Assembly: GCF_002159835.1 (NCBI RefSeq)
Contig: NZ_NFJL01000012.1
Coordinates: 1-64,000 of the forward strand
DNA: 64,000 bases
Direction of reading: 5' to 3'
From: Blautia sp. An249
GTDB lineage: Bacteria > Bacillota > Clostridia > Lachnospirales > Lachnospiraceae
The position numbers and the translations under genes are program-made. Positions 25,627 through 33,090 of the stretch are shown here, one piece after another (position 1 is the first letter of the stretch; each line of letters starts with the position of its first letter). Below the pieces are notes generated by a model. It saw only the letters and a list, made by a program, of their open reading frames with translations, was not told where the DNA came from and ran no database searches.

Positions 25627-25971
25627 CTATGACGCTTTGTTTTCTACTTTTTCATTCATCGAACCCTTGTGCTTTTTCAGTTCTTCAAGCAATTTTTTCA
25701 TTTCAATATTATCCGAAATCATTTCGTTAGAAACATATGATTCATTCAATGTATTTCTTAATTCCATTATTTCTGATAATTGTTTCTGTCGTATTTTTTC
25801 TAGTTCTAGCATCGTTTTTTCTATTTGTGCCTGAATCTTTTCCATTGATTCTTTTTTTTTCTTTTCTTTTTTTTTGTTAGAATTGTATTTTATTAGCGAT
25901 GCCGCAAGACTCGCCATTGATAAAAAACATCCTATCCCCCCTAATATTCCAAGAAGTAGTTCATTAATCAT
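25627..25971 (-). CDS. Membrane-anchored coiled-coil protein
   Basis: 114 aa. N-terminal TM helix (INELLLGILGGIGCFLSM) then a Lys-rich stretch and a long coiled coil (KTMLELEKIRQKQLSEIME). Overlaps the gene upstream by 8 bp, forming a two-gene membrane unit with its own promoter at 26392-26420. A cargo role (exclusion or envelope change) is a guess. Confidence 0.6.
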   Translation of the reverse strand: MINELLLGILGGIGCFLSMASLAASLIKYNSNKKKEKKKKESMEKIQAQIEKTMLELEKIRQKQLSEIMELRNTLNESYVSNEMISDNIEMKKLLEELKKHKGSMNEKVENKAS

Positions 25972-26362
25972 TATTGCTTACACCTCCTAGTATCTGAATA
26001 CTGAAGTTAATTATCAAACAACATACTGTAAAAAGTTTGGAATATAAATACAGCATATTAAAGCTTAACTGCATTGGTTTATAATCATTCAGCAACAATA
26101 TTCCATATATTGCCGATAAAATTATGATTATAAACACCAATGATGCAAATAACAATACCTTTAAGTTTTTATCACTATCAACATCATACAATTCTTTTAA
26201 TCCATCTGCAGCTAAAATCACATTAAAAAAGAACACTTCCGAACATACACTAGAATAAGTAAATGGCGTTTCAGCAACCTCGCATACAACCCACTTAAAG
26301 CCTATAGGTAAAACCCCTGCTACTATCGTGAAAAAGAGCCACATAATCAGTTTCTTAAACAT
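25964..26362 (-). CDS. Four-TM membrane protein
   Basis: 132 aa with hydrophobic segments at about 5-25, 38-55, 68-90 and 105-125. No conserved motif seen. First gene of a promoter-driven pair with the coiled-coil membrane protein. Atypically AT-rich coding compared with the structural genes. Confidence 0.6.
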   Translation of the reverse strand: MFKKLIMWLFFTIVAGVLPIGFKWVVCEVAETPFTYSSVCSEVFFFNVILAADGLKELYDVDSDKNLKVLLFASLVFIIIILSAIYGILLLNDYKPMQLSFNMLYLYSKLFTVCCLIINFSIQILGGVSNND

Positions 26363-26391
26363 AGTATTTCCTCTTTTGTTTTGGTAAATTT

Positions 26392-26420
26392 ATTATATCT
26401 TATTTTCATTCAACCATCAA
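26392..26420 (-). promoter_or_regulatory. Promoter of the two-gene membrane cassette
   Basis: Minus strand TTGATG, 17-bp spacer, TATAAT, 30 bp before the ATG at 26362. Good match to a sigma-A promoter; suggests expression independent of the lytic operon, as for lysogenic cargo. Confidence 0.65.
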
Positions 26421-26441
26421 TATTCAATTATCAAAGTACAA

Positions 26442-26611
26442 ATGTGCAGGCGTGGATTTGCACCACGCATGAAAGCATTATTATCGACGGGTATCCGGAC
26501 AACTGGATTCCGATGAATTCTTATTAGAGACATCTTCCCATTGAGCTATGCTTTTAGCACCGATGCGTATCTTTCTTACGTCTAAGCGTTTACCTATTCC
26601 GCCACCGCACA
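26442..26611 (-). tRNA. tRNA-Leu-like gene with about 90 nt of extra sequence
   Basis: Acceptor strands TGTGCGG and CTGCACA pair over 7 bp, the D arm (GCGGAATAGGTAAACGC) is Leu-like and the T arm is CGTGG/CCACG with loop TGCAAAT. Between D and T arms lie about 120 nt, including a nested AAAGCAT/ATGCTTT stem, where a Leu tRNA has about 40. No normal anticodon stem was found. Intron-containing, degenerate or a tRNA-like RNA. Confidence 0.45.
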
Positions 26612-26649
26612 TCACGCATTGATTATCCGGCTTAATACGCAAAGCCTCA

Positions 26650-26726
26650 TTGTCTGGAGAGGACTCGAACCTCCGACGTCGTGCCAGTTCATGTGTACAC
26701 CGCTCTACCGACTGAGCTACCAGACA
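26650..26726 (-). tRNA. tRNA with abnormal anticodon loop, anticodon uncertain
   Basis: Acceptor TGTCTGG/CCAGACA, D arm GCTC AGTCGGTA GAGC and T arm GGAGG/CCTCT (loop TTCGAGT) are all normal. The anticodon arm pairs only as GTGT/GCAC around a loop of 12 nt containing CAT. Such a loop would not fit normal decoding. Confidence 0.6.
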
Positions 26727-26764
26727 ACTAGGAGTTTTACAACCATCTTTTAACCTATTGGTTG

Positions 26765-26898
26765 TAGGATAGGTGGGGAACTCGAACCCCACACGTCTCA
26801 GCTACGATAGGCAAACAGCCTTATGCGTCCATAAGGTGGTAGCACGTTTTGTCTGTTTGCGTTGACTTTTCTACGTCTGCCACTTCCGTCACTATCCT
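26765..26898 (-). tRNA. tRNA-Leu-like gene with extended middle (134 nt)
   Basis: Acceptor AGGATAG/CTATCCT, Leu-type D arm (ACGGAAGTGGCAGACGT) and T arm GGGG/CCCC with TTCGAGTT. The middle carries long extra hairpins GCAAACAG/CTGTTTGC and CCTTATG/CATAAGG instead of a normal anticodon arm. About 50 nt longer than a standard Leu tRNA. Confidence 0.5.
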
Positions 26899-26984
26899 TT
26901 CACTTTCGTATGCCCATTTTATGTCCACAAGGGCTGCGTGGGGCTAATCAATATCGGGTATTCACCCACCATGTAAGGCCACTC

Positions 26985-27463
26985 ACCTGGTTTCAATATT
27001 GATAGCATACTATTGCGAACTTGCCGTATGCCAGGGCGCCTCCTTTAATTTCTCCTCGTCTCAAGAGATGGGATATGCCGCAAGGACATACCTGCGGATA
27101 GAGGACTGCGATATAAGTCCGGCGTCCCGCAAATCACAAGCCGTTTATCTTGTGACTGATGCCATATGTTTGACACGACTTATACATCGACTTACGTCCT
27201 TTTACCACGCCCCAGATTACCCGCCAGTCCGTGGCCACACTCGCGGAACGATTTAAGGAAATCGAAAACCATAAACCAGTAATCGCAATACGAAAACTGG
27301 ATTCCTTTTCTGCACATGGCAGATAGGTAATTTCCCCTATAAAACCACTTTGCCAAAACACTTCCGGGAATCTTCCAGAATCACCGACTACTGCTCTTAT
27401 CTCTCTGGAAAAGTTTTTTCACAGGACTTTCTAGCAGGTTGTTCCATCCTGTTCAGTGGAAAG
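26985..27463 (-). other. Structured region without a supported gene
   Basis: About 480 bp between the tRNAs. Many stems on the minus strand, for example CACAAG/CTTGTG, TTCCAGA/TCTGGAA, ACAGGA/TCCTGT, and a GGGGCGTGGTAAAAGG string resembling the P8-P7 side of the tail tube intron. May be a second group I intron relic or a large phage RNA of the GOLLD/ROOL kind; neither is shown. A 75-codon frame at 27134-27361 lacks a convincing start. Confidence 0.35.
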
Positions 27464-27538
27464 TGGGACGAGAAGGCGTAGAACCTTCACCCTCTGGATT
27501 TTCAGTCCAGCGCTGCAGACCGCATAAGCTATCGTCCC
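27464..27538 (-). tRNA. tRNA-Phe(GAA)
   Basis: Acceptor GGGACGA/TCGTCCC, anticodon arm CTGGA CTGAAAA TCCAG with anticodon GAA, T arm GAAGG/CCTTC. The T loop is TTCTACG and the D arm is unusual (TTATGCGGTCT loop). CCA not encoded. Confidence 0.8.
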
Positions 27539-27623
27539 ATCGCGATGGCGCAATTCTTAGATACCCCATTCGCTCCATACCCACCCTGCGCCCGCCGAGT
27601 AATGAGCCCCTGGATAAATGAAA

Positions 27624-27697
27624 TGGATTCTCTGGGACTCGAACCCAGGAACTTTCGGTTATGAGCCGAATGCTGTAACCATCTCAGCTAAGAATCC
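27624..27697 (-). tRNA. tRNA-Met(CAT)
   Basis: Complete cloverleaf: acceptor GGATTCT/AGAATCC, D arm AGCTGAGATGGTTACAGC, anticodon arm TTCGG CTCATAA CCGAA, T arm CTGGG TTCGAGT CCCAG. Could be elongator Met or Ile2 (lysidine-modified); not resolved. Confidence 0.88.
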
Positions 27698-27998
27698 ATA
27701 AACGGGGTTGCCCCCGTTACCACATTGTTTATCGTGCTGCTTCTGGCACTATGAAGTTTTCTCCTTATCGGATGAAGATTAATAACGTCCTTACTTACAA
27801 CTTCTTACGAGTATGCGGTCATCACACCATCCCATGAAGCATACCAGTTCAGGCTCGGTTTAGTCACTCCGGCAAGCGTCGCAAAGAATTACCGCGGCTT
27901 CTCTGCAAAACCACCCGGGGCATTTGACGCCCCTTTCATCACAGCCTTACGCCGTAGGTGGTGAAAGGATGTTTCTATGCCAAAAATCAGAAAACCAA
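27698..27998 (-). other. Structured region between tRNA-Gln and tRNA-Met
   Basis: 300 bp with no supported gene. Stems include CCTTTCA/TGAAAGG, GGGGC/GCCCC and AACGGGG/CCCCGTT (GCAA loop), the last ending just before tRNA-Met. Probably part of a structured transcript or tRNA precursor. Confidence 0.35.
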
Positions 27999-28090
27999 CT
28001 GGGCTAGTGGGATTCGAACCCACGAACAATCAACACAGATTGTTTATGCCGGAGTCAAAGTCCGGTGCCTTACCGCTTGGCGACAGCCCA
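27999..28090 (-). tRNA. tRNA-Gln(TTG) with a long variable arm
   Basis: Acceptor TGGGCTG/TAGCCCA, D arm GCCAAGCGGTAAGGC, anticodon arm CCGGA CTTTGAC TCCGG, T arm GTGGG TTCGAAT CCCAC. The variable region has about 25 nt with a six-bp AACAAT/ATTGTT stem, where Gln tRNAs have 5 nt. 92 nt in total. Confidence 0.85.
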
Positions 28091-28408
28091 TTAATAGCGG
28101 CGATATCAACGGTATTCATTGACACCGCCGCCAAATAATTATAAGTTTTTGCATTATACAAAATTTTCTGCCCATCCAGACTTCTGCAAGGTTTGGGGTT
28201 TAAGATATATCACAATATTTCCTTGTTTCTTTCCGAATGAGCTACATCTACACTGGATGCCTCGACCGATCCGCTTCAAAGGCAACCCCAAGCCGTTTAG
28301 AAACAGACGGTGGTTCTGTTTTTATAAATTCAACCAATTCAGCAGGAAGGCGAATTATCCGCCAACAAGGGCCGAACTGGAGAATTTCAAAAATGAATAT
28401 CAGCAACT
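28091..28408. other. Gap with no supported gene
   Basis: About 320 bp. A minus-strand frame of some 50 codons (TTG or CTG start) exists but its translation looks like that of structured noncoding DNA rather than a protein. No terminator or promoter is clear. Confidence 0.3.
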
Positions 28409-28570
28409 TTACCTCCACATCAAAAACATGCTTGCTATGTATCCAAATAACATTAGCGAAAATCCTGCGACAGAGAATTTATCTTTTTTGAAATCTATAT
28501 TCCGCATAAAAAAGCAGATACATAAACACATCACAAAATCAATGAACATTACAAAATATCTGAACCACAT
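28409..28570 (-). CDS. 53-aa two-TM peptide
   Basis: ATG at 28570, 1 nt after the preceding stop, with GGGGAGG inside that gene's last codons. Two hydrophobic helices (about 5-22 and 37-51) joined by a charged turn (RNIDFKKDKF). Role unknown. Confidence 0.5.
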   Translation of the reverse strand: MWFRYFVMFIDFVMCLCICFFMRNIDFKKDKFSVAGFSLMLFGYIASMFLMWR

Positions 28571-28571
28571 A

Positions 28572-28982
28572 TCAATCCTCCCCGATAATGCGTTTTAGCA
28601 TCAACTCTGCTAATCTTTCCAAGTCTTCTTTCTTTTCATCATAAGAATTACATACCCAATCATTCTTCTCCCACTTTTCTGATTCTTGTATCACGCTTTT
28701 CATGCTTTCTAAAAATCCATTATATAAATCCCCATGCTTCAGAAGTTCTTCCCGTAGGATTTTGCAGGATTCCTCCACAACCTCCGGAAAATAATTAAAA
28801 TAAACTTCTGAGATTCCCTCATAAACAATCCTGCTCACGATTCCAATATCAATTCGAGGAAATCCGTTTGGTTCAATGGTTAAATCAATGCCATTTACTC
28901 CCTTTATTTCTTCTCCGTCCTTAAAAACTATAGGTTTATACGGATTTTCCTTATCCTGTTCAATCTTCACGTTTGCTATCAT
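28572..28982 (-). CDS. Hypothetical phage protein
   Basis: 136 aa. N-terminal beta segment (VFKDGEEIKGVNGIDLTIEP) then helices rich in E and K. Start overlaps the upstream gene by 23 bp. Not recognised. Confidence 0.6.
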   Translation of the reverse strand: MIANVKIEQDKENPYKPIVFKDGEEIKGVNGIDLTIEPNGFPRIDIGIVSRIVYEGISEVYFNYFPEVVEESCKILREELLKHGDLYNGFLESMKSVIQESEKWEKNDWVCNSYDEKKEDLERLAELMLKRIIGED

Positions 28983-29205
28983 TTTTCTCCGCTCCCTCCT
29001 CCATCGACTGTAAGCGCACTATGTATTTGAACATTCCACTGATTGACTTCCACCATGTAAAAGAGAAGATAACCAAAACTACGAAACAATATATATCTGG
29101 CTCAGTTATAAAAAGAGTGAAAGCGCTGCCTGCAAGCCCCATTGAGAAAATGCACATAACCATATATAAGATTCCATAAATTCTATACTTGGTTTTCGCT
29201 TTCAT
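28960..29205 (-). CDS. Small two-TM phage protein
   Basis: 81 aa: TM helices at about 10-32 and 38-58, then a charged C-terminus (EEGAEKNDSKRED). Overlaps neighbours on both sides by about 23 bp, so it belongs to the same tightly coupled run. Function unknown. Confidence 0.6.
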   Translation of the reverse strand: MKAKTKYRIYGILYMVMCIFSMGLAGSAFTLFITEPDIYCFVVLVIFSFTWWKSISGMFKYIVRLQSMEEGAEKNDSKRED

Positions 29206-29464
29206 CTAAACCCTCCCGAAATCCATACTCATTGATTCTTCCATCCACGAACCGGATATTATGCGGTTCTACCTCGTGCATAGTACCATCCTCATATTCC
29301 ACAAGACCAAAAGTAGCTGAAATCTGACCACCCGAATGTCCGCCACACAATGTAGATTCCCCAACCACTTCCGATTTGTGCGACCAACAATGAAATAGGG
29401 CTTTAACGTCTTTCCTCTGGCTCTGCGATTTCTTGATATGCTTTGCAGAATCCTCTGTCAACAT
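29183..29464 (-). CDS. C-terminal half of a split conserved phage protein
   Basis: 93 aa. The segment KALFHCWSHKSEVVGES, then GGHSGGQISATFGLVEYEDG and a terminal IRFVDGR, looks like the C-terminal part of a common small phage protein. The expected N-terminal part is in the overlapping gene at 29403-29552 in another frame, so the ancestral gene seems to have been split. Confidence 0.6.
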   Translation of the reverse strand: MLTEDSAKHIKKSQSQRKDVKALFHCWSHKSEVVGESTLCGGHSGGQISATFGLVEYEDGTMHEVEPHNIRFVDGRINEYGFREGLDESENQV

Positions 29465-29552
29465 GATGCCGGGTCTTCAATACTTCCCGAACATGCACAA
29501 TACACGGCCTGTAATCAATTCCAATTTCGATTCTTCCATCAAGTCCTGCCAT
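29403..29552 (-). CDS. N-terminal half of a split conserved phage protein (49 aa)
   Basis: MAGLDGRIEIGIDYRPCIV matches the start expected for the family whose C-terminal half lies in the overlapping frame at 29183-29464. After PCIVHV the reading frame diverges and stops after EPEERR. Likely a frameshifted gene. Confidence 0.5.
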   Translation of the reverse strand: MAGLDGRIEIGIDYRPCIVHVREVLKTRHHVDRGFCKAYQEIAEPEERR

Positions 29553-29833
29553 TATGCTTCTTCAACCTCTCCAAAAATTCTTATATATTCATCGACATAG
29601 TATCTTCCCAACATATCCTTCAAATAATCTTCCGTAATTATTTTTATTTCAACATACGATGTTCCAACATCTCCGTTTACACAGATTCCACTCATTTTTT
29701 TTGCCGAAAAATAACTTCCCTTTTTTGTTTTAAATATTGTTTCATCCGAAAAGTCTAAAATCACTTCTGCCCTTGCTGTATCATATAGTTTCTCGTTTAA
29801 AATTTCTTTATGATGTTTCTTTATCTCACCCAT
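29552..29833 (-). CDS. Hypothetical phage protein
   Basis: 93 aa. Mixed alpha/beta; YVEIKIITEDYLKDMLGRYY near the C-terminus. Its stop shares bases with the next start. Not recognised. Confidence 0.55.
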   Translation of the reverse strand: MGEIKKHHKEILNEKLYDTARAEVILDFSDETIFKTKKGSYFSAKKMSGICVNGDVGTSYVEIKIITEDYLKDMLGRYYVDEYIRIFGEVEEA

Positions 29834-30124
29834 TCATTTTCCTCTCATAAATCTATCAAAATCCTTCCTGCATTTACTGCACAAATTAATTTCTTTTCTT
29901 GATGTTTTATATTTGATACAAATATCTGCAGAAAGAACTTTGGCATTACCCTCAATTTCTTTTATTTCTTGTTCTATGAATGGAACTAATCCTCCTGAAG
30001 TCACGTAATCAATGCTACATATTTTTCTTGGTAAGAAAAATACTGAATTTCTGGCCTTTTTTGGAGTCATATCAATTTCGTCCCCACATCTATCACAAGT
30101 TATCCATTTCCTTTCATGTATCAT
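29834..30124 (-). CDS. Zinc-finger phage protein
   Basis: 96 aa. CDRCGDEIDM near the start and NLCSKCRKDF near the end give a two-Cys-pair zinc site; basic C-terminus. Typical small phage zinc protein; function unknown. Confidence 0.6.
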   Translation of the reverse strand: MIHERKWITCDRCGDEIDMTPKKARNSVFFLPRKICSIDYVTSGGLVPFIEQEIKEIEGNAKVLSADICIKYKTSRKEINLCSKCRKDFDRFMRGK

Positions 30125-30141
30125 TCTGCTCTGCCCCTACA

Positions 30142-30480
30142 TTATTTTTCTCCTTTATACGGAAGTCCGAAGTCTTCTTTGCTCGCCACCATATCGTCAA
30201 TATAAATATCTGCCGCCACTTTTCTTGGATTTAACCCAAACAATTTCATATGTGTAAGATTATCATTTACAGCATCAAAAGTCAGTCCATATGACTCGCA
30301 ATACTCTACCGCCTGCTTTAACCTCGAACCTTCACGACATGTCCATAAAATAATTTTGTCTCCCGCTTTTTTCCGATCAATTAGGTAATTTATCAATTTC
30401 ATGTTGGGGGAATATATCTTACTGACATCAGTATCAGCGAGAGTACCATCAAAATCTACTGCTATGGTTTTTAGAAACAT
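30142..30480 (-). CDS. HAD-superfamily phosphatase (phage)
   Basis: 112 aa from the ATG at 30480. HAD motif I AVDFDGTLAD (nucleophile Asp and acid Asp), motif II-like IILWTCREGSRL, and a late ADIYIDDMVA acid motif. Small phage HAD enzymes act on nucleotides or polynucleotide ends; the substrate here is unknown. Confidence 0.78.
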   Translation of the reverse strand: MFLKTIAVDFDGTLADTDVSKIYSPNMKLINYLIDRKKAGDKIILWTCREGSRLKQAVEYCESYGLTFDAVNDNLTHMKLFGLNPRKVAADIYIDDMVASKEDFGLPYKGEK

Positions 30481-30668
30481 TTTATTTTCCTTTCCTGTGC
30501 AACCACCTGCGACCCACATTGCGGGCAATCGTAGCAGTCGTAGATTGTCTCTTCTTTCTTTCCGTTTACAGATTGGTTAATTCCTCCAGATATACTACAA
30601 TCCCTTCCTATATAGTGCCTGCCCTGAACCGCCGGAAACTCTGTTCCACAGATTTTACATTTTAACAT
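30471..30668 (-). CDS. Zinc-ribbon phage protein
   Basis: 65 aa from the ATG at 30668. CKICGTEFPAV and CYDCPQCGSQV form a two-pair zinc ribbon. Overlaps the HAD gene start by 10 bp. Confidence 0.6.
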   Translation of the reverse strand: MLKCKICGTEFPAVQGRHYIGRDCSISGGINQSVNGKKEETIYDCYDCPQCGSQVVAQERKIKCF

Positions 30669-30669
30669 T

Positions 30670-30855
30670 TCAATCCACCAACTTTCTCCCACACATGGGG
30701 CAATAATTAATTTTACGAAAGGAAATCCCACTCCATAATTCGTATTGTCCATGTTTGTATCTGATATGCACAGCTTCGCTTAATTCTCCATCGGGAGATT
30801 CCGACCATATCAAATACTCATTATCATCTCTGACCTTCTTGCAATACTCACACAT
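30670..30855 (-). CDS. Zinc-ribbon phage protein
   Basis: 61 aa. MCEYCKKVRDD at the start and NYCPMCGRKL at the end: the widespread small phage protein with terminal Cys pairs. Possibly nucleic-acid binding. Confidence 0.65.
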   Translation of the reverse strand: MCEYCKKVRDDNEYLIWSESPDGELSEAVHIRYKHGQYELWSGISFRKINYCPMCGRKLVD

Positions 30856-30873
30856 TCCCAATCTCCTTCCAGA

Positions 30874-31149
30874 TCACCTCAAAAGAAGTATCAAATCCTC
30901 TCCACTCACCCACGCCAAAGTATTTCCGGCATCTAAAAATGTTATTTCATACTCATCTCTATCTTCATGTAAAACGCCTAACGCTTTATCCATGTGTTCC
31001 TTATAGGTTTTGCTTATATATGCCTTACGGTTGAAATAAGTGTCGTCTATGTATGGCTCAAAAGACGTTCTATCAGGATAAATACATAGCTTCTGTTTAA
31101 TCTCAAATTTCTTGCATAAGACAACATCACCTTTTTGAAATTTTCTCAT
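30874..31149 (-). CDS. Hypothetical phage protein
   Basis: 91 aa from the ATG at 31149 (MRKFQKGDVVLC). Beta-rich with a terminal LAWVSGEDLILL. The KGDVVLCKKFEI start suggests a small barrel. Not assigned. Confidence 0.5.
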   Translation of the reverse strand: MRKFQKGDVVLCKKFEIKQKLCIYPDRTSFEPYIDDTYFNRKAYISKTYKEHMDKALGVLHEDRDEYEITFLDAGNTLAWVSGEDLILLLR

Positions 31150-31153
31150 TTTC

Positions 31154-31420
31154 TCAATCTTCTTTTTCGTCTGATTGTCTTTCAAAAACAGTTTTACAAG
31201 AATCAATCCAAACAGGAGGTTGCGTTGAACCACTTAAAACGGACAGCCATACCTTTCCAAATAGCAACGCCGCAATCCGTTCTTTCCACCCAAGCTTCCA
31301 ACAACTGATGCATTGCTCACCATCTGAATACACCCATAGAGAGCTGCACTCTTCATCTGCCATACTTGATGGTTTCAGTAAGTTTTTATTTGCTTCTTCA
31401 AATTTAATTGGTTTTACCAT
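31154..31420 (-). CDS. Conserved small phage protein
   Basis: 88 aa. MVKPIKFEEANKNL ... CISCWKLGWKERIAALLFGK, then VWLSVLSGSTQPPVWI, a pattern common in phage genomes next to nucleotide or recombination genes. Function unknown. Confidence 0.62.
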   Translation of the reverse strand: MVKPIKFEEANKNLLKPSSMADEECSSLWVYSDGEQCISCWKLGWKERIAALLFGKVWLSVLSGSTQPPVWIDSCKTVFERQSDEKED

Positions 31421-31424
31421 TCTC

Positions 31425-32027
31425 TTACCTCACAATTTCTTGATAAATTGCCCGGATAACCTCTGCGTCATAAAGCGAATTGTGCTTGTCCCCGGTCACA
31501 ATGTCCTCTGGTCTGCATAAGTCATTCATAATCTGTTCCCGACTCATGCCAAATGCTTCATGGTCTGACATATGGAAGTGCTGCGCTATATCCATGTTTA
31601 AATCATGGCACACCGCCGAAATATTCCTCGGCAGGTCAAGCGCTGTACCACCATTTGTCAGCAGGTCAACCAGGAGAACGAAATCGTAATGGCATACATC
31701 GGAAACAAACTGGATTGTGTCGAAATCTTCAAGCCATATTTTCAAATTATCGGAAATAAACCTCTCATTTCCATAAACATTAAAGATGCCGTCTTCGATA
31801 ATTTCGCCATTTATCTCTAACTCGTCAGCCCACGCACCGAGTCCCCTGTTTTTCAGGGACATATGTTTTATTACATTTTCCTTTATCCACTTATCACACT
31901 GGCTTTCGTTATAGTCCGTAAACTCCGCATAGAATCTCTTCCCATCCTCAGATACAATGCCGAGGCTGATGGGAGTAGTGTTCTGCCGCAAGCCAGTAAA
32001 TTCCATATCAAAAAACAGCAAACTCAT
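31425..32027 (-). CDS. DEDD-family 3'-5' exoribonuclease
   Basis: 200 aa. RNase T-like exonuclease fold: FFDMEFTGL gives the D-x-E motif, an FVSDVCHYDFVLL block follows, and GDKHNSLYDAEV supplies the final H...D. Such phage enzymes trim RNA 3' ends. Coupled (ATGA) to the zinc peptide upstream. It lies 2.7 kb from the Ro-like gene; a joint role in RNA turnover is only inference. Confidence 0.75.
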   Translation of the reverse strand: MSLLFFDMEFTGLRQNTTPISLGIVSEDGKRFYAEFTDYNESQCDKWIKENVIKHMSLKNRGLGAWADELEINGEIIEDGIFNVYGNERFISDNLKIWLEDFDTIQFVSDVCHYDFVLLVDLLTNGGTALDLPRNISAVCHDLNMDIAQHFHMSDHEAFGMSREQIMNDLCRPEDIVTGDKHNSLYDAEVIRAIYQEIVR

Positions 32028-32155
32028 ACTTCATTGAACCTCACATTTCCACACTTTTTGCATCGTTTCATAACAATAAATCCTCTGTCAGTTTTTACAG
32101 AACGTATTCTTTCGTAATCGTGACGGCAGAAAAGCCGTTTAAAGAACTTTCTCAT
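32024..32155 (-). CDS. 43-aa zinc-ribbon peptide
   Basis: MRKFFKRLFCRHDYE ... CKKCGNVRF: a C-x-H and CxxC site as in DUF1660-type phage peptides. Its stop overlaps the exonuclease start (ATGA), giving translational coupling. Confidence 0.6.
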   Translation of the reverse strand: MRKFFKRLFCRHDYERIRSVKTDRGFIVMKRCKKCGNVRFNEV

Positions 32156-32207
32156 TTTTCAATCTTCTTTCAAATCCCCAGTATAACTTCTACGTTGTAA
32201 AAAAAAA

Positions 32208-32600
32208 TTATGCTTGTCCCCGGTTGCGAGAAAAATCAAGCCATTCTTTACCGCCATCGCTCGTCACTCTCAAAGTGCCTCCGCCCATTTCCATTTCCCA
32301 CACAATAAGTGATTCTTCTAACCTTGGCTTGTCATGTGTATAAACAACGGTATCATTCACTCCTCTGTGAATTGTCGTTTTATATACCTCTTTAAGAAAA
32401 TCTAAGGTATCCAGGGTTACTTCTGATTGTTTTTTATTTTCCCCAGAAATCTTTGACCGGATAATCTTTGCGCTACGTTCTTCTCCAGATTCCTCATAAG
32501 CCTCTGCTATGAAATTAGCATATGATAGAAACTTTTCTTCGTCATGCTCCATATGCGCTTCTATCAATTTTCCAATCGTGACGGCTGTAATACATTTCAT
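32208..32600 (-). CDS. Hypothetical phage protein
   Basis: 130 aa. The N-terminus (TIGKLIEAHMEHDEEKFLSY) resembles the helical N-domain that precedes AAA ATPase domains in some phage and bacterial proteins, but no ATPase follows. C-terminus VTSDGGKEWLDFSR. Confidence 0.5.
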   Translation of the reverse strand: MKCITAVTIGKLIEAHMEHDEEKFLSYANFIAEAYEESGEERSAKIIRSKISGENKKQSEVTLDTLDFLKEVYKTTIHRGVNDTVVYTHDKPRLEESLIVWEMEMGGGTLRVTSDGGKEWLDFSRNRGQA

Positions 32601-32770
32601 TTCAATACGCTCCTTAAATACTCAATATCCCGGTTGAAATCCGCAATATCCTGTTCCTGCACTTCTTTCGACTTGTCGTTCCATAACTCGCGACCGGCGC
32701 GCTGGCCGTAAAAGAATTGCCATTTGTCCAGAATATCCAAAGCTTTGTTAATATCATTCTCCGGTAACAA
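32597..32770 (-). CDS. 57-aa phage protein (TTG start)
   Basis: TTG at 32770 preceded by GAGGAG at 8 nt, which lies in the end of the upstream gene. Sequence WQFFYGQRAGRELWNDKS followed by a helical tail. Stop overlaps the next ATG. Short but well-placed in a coupled run. Confidence 0.5.
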   Translation of the reverse strand: MLPENDINKALDILDKWQFFYGQRAGRELWNDKSKEVQEQDIADFNRDIEYLRSVLK

Positions 32771-33086
32771 TTTTCAAAAGCTCCTCTTCGTCCTTAATCT
32801 GCTTTGAACCATGTTTTATTCTTGAAATACACCTCTTGTGCCATCCAGACCAATCCCATTTTGCTTCTCCCATGAAGATGTAACAATCAAAAGGATGTCG
32901 TTGGTATAATTCTGAATGATTAGATGTCGCTGAAGCAAAAACCATAAGCGCAGTTCCTGCTTTCAGTGTCCTTCTGTATTTGTCAATCTGAAAATCTAAG
33001 CCGTTTCCATGCAATAAATCACAGATTTGCTCCATCCACTGAATAGCTTCTTTTAATGTATCTGACGCAAAAAGAATTTTTGTCAT
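32754..33086 (-). CDS. Hypothetical phage protein
   Basis: 110 aa from the ATG at 33086 (MTKILFASDTLKEAIQWM). Contains HPFDCYIFMGEAKWDW. No catalytic motif recognised. Confidence 0.55.
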   Translation of the reverse strand: MTKILFASDTLKEAIQWMEQICDLLHGNGLDFQIDKYRRTLKAGTALMVFASATSNHSELYQRHPFDCYIFMGEAKWDWSGWHKRCISRIKHGSKQIKDEEELLKIVTGE

Positions 33087-33090
33087 GTAG

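Noticed and set aside
27134-27361. 75-codon minus-strand frame among the tRNAs
   Set aside because: Only a GTG start, no ribosome binding site, and it overlaps a densely structured region; treated as noncoding.
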